From positions 1 to 30,081 of the IMG/VR virus record IMGVR_UViG_3300009451_000001: a stretch of 30,081 nucleotides of DNA; one strand, written 5' to 3'. A program made the position numbers and the translations under genes. Positions 29,913-30,081 of this stretch are shown here, piece by piece. A model generated the notes under the pieces. It was not told where the DNA came from, searched no databases, and worked only from the letters and a program-made list of their open reading frames with translations. This DNA is from a virus. The first letter of the stretch is position 1. Each line of letters starts with the position of its first letter.

Positions 29913-30081
29913 CTATAGTTCTCCCAGTATAAGCATCTCTTCATCCCAGGCACCCAGGATCTGCCAGTAAAGGCCAAATGGACTCTGCACTAATAGGATG
30001 GGATCTCTCTTCTTGTCGATCTCTCTGAACTGGTCTTTGTTGGCAATAACATAATACATCGGTTTCTTGCCACAAATCTTC
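29913..30081 (-). CDS. Partial C-terminus of an unknown gene
   Basis: The open frame enters from the right edge and stops with TAG at 29913-29915, giving 56 visible codons. Segments such as PMYYVIANKDQFREI and DPILLVQSPFGLYWQILGAW suggest an alpha/beta domain with aromatic-rich end. The start is outside the window, although an in-frame ATG (MYYVIANK) near the edge without a ribosome site cannot be ruled out. Not recognised. Confidence 0.6.
   Translation of the reverse strand, partial: KICGKKPMYYVIANKDQFREIDKKRDPILLVQSPFGLYWQILGAWDEEMLILGEL

Noticed and set aside
1-30081. CRISPR array, insertion sequence or integrase
   Set aside because: No regularly spaced palindromic repeats with unique spacers, no transposase or recombinase motifs and no terminal inverted repeats were seen; the short iterons are too few and have no spacers.

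Overview
The window is one stretch of a tailed double-stranded DNA phage (Caudoviricetes), free or integrated. I find a large terminase, a portal, a central-spike-like baseplate protein, tail-fibre-type proteins and many small phage-style orphan genes, and no bacterial housekeeping gene, integrase, tRNA, rRNA or CRISPR array. Every gene I accept is on the minus strand, so transcription runs from high to low coordinates. Genes are tightly packed, often with ATGA or TAATG overlaps and strong AGGAGG-type ribosome sites. TAA, TGA and TAG all end genes, so there is no sign of stop-codon recoding. DNA is AT-rich. The host cannot be named from this sequence. The spike-like protein hints at a contractile tail, but sheath, tube and major capsid genes are not in view.

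Layout in transcription order. (1) 30081-24149: short accessory genes, several with zinc ribbons, plus small membrane proteins and one exported protein flanked by its own candidate promoter and an intrinsic terminator. (2) 24148-23872: a non-coding block with four serial, mutually exclusive pairing segments, a U-tract, a 17-codon ORF and a strong terminator. (3) 23871-20742: a tagged small protein, a YkuD-type L,D-transpeptidase-like protein, a SWIM-like zinc protein, the spike protein and companions. (4) 20712-19020: two orphans, an HNH endonuclease, a winged-helix replication-type protein, then a gene-free stretch with 22-bp iteron-like repeats beside a 92% A+T tract, a candidate replication origin. 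(5) 19019-12143: a cluster in which five unrelated or duplicated proteins begin with nearly the same peptide (Cys-Pro-x-Met-Ile-x-Lys-x-Ala), interleaved with a LicD-like transferase, a glycosyltransferase, an amidoligase-like protein and a DUF3008-like protein. (6) 12133-2376: orphan and probable virion proteins, the large terminase and a very long portal. (7) 2374-1: tail fibre/baseplate proteins with fibronectin-III-like modules, running off the left edge.

The main novelty candidate is the shared N-terminal tag. Six proteins carry it, and one joins it to a pyrophosphatase-like domain of the polyvalent-protein type and a C-terminal J domain. By analogy with the capsid-targeting peptides of T4 internal proteins, I infer that the tag may load a set of proteins into the head for delivery with the genome. 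That function is inference; the shared peptide is directly visible, and in two neighbouring genes the tag codons differ only synonymously. The second candidate is the attenuator-like RNA element at about 23.9-24.1 kb, and the third is the iteron/AT-rich origin candidate at about 19.2 kb.
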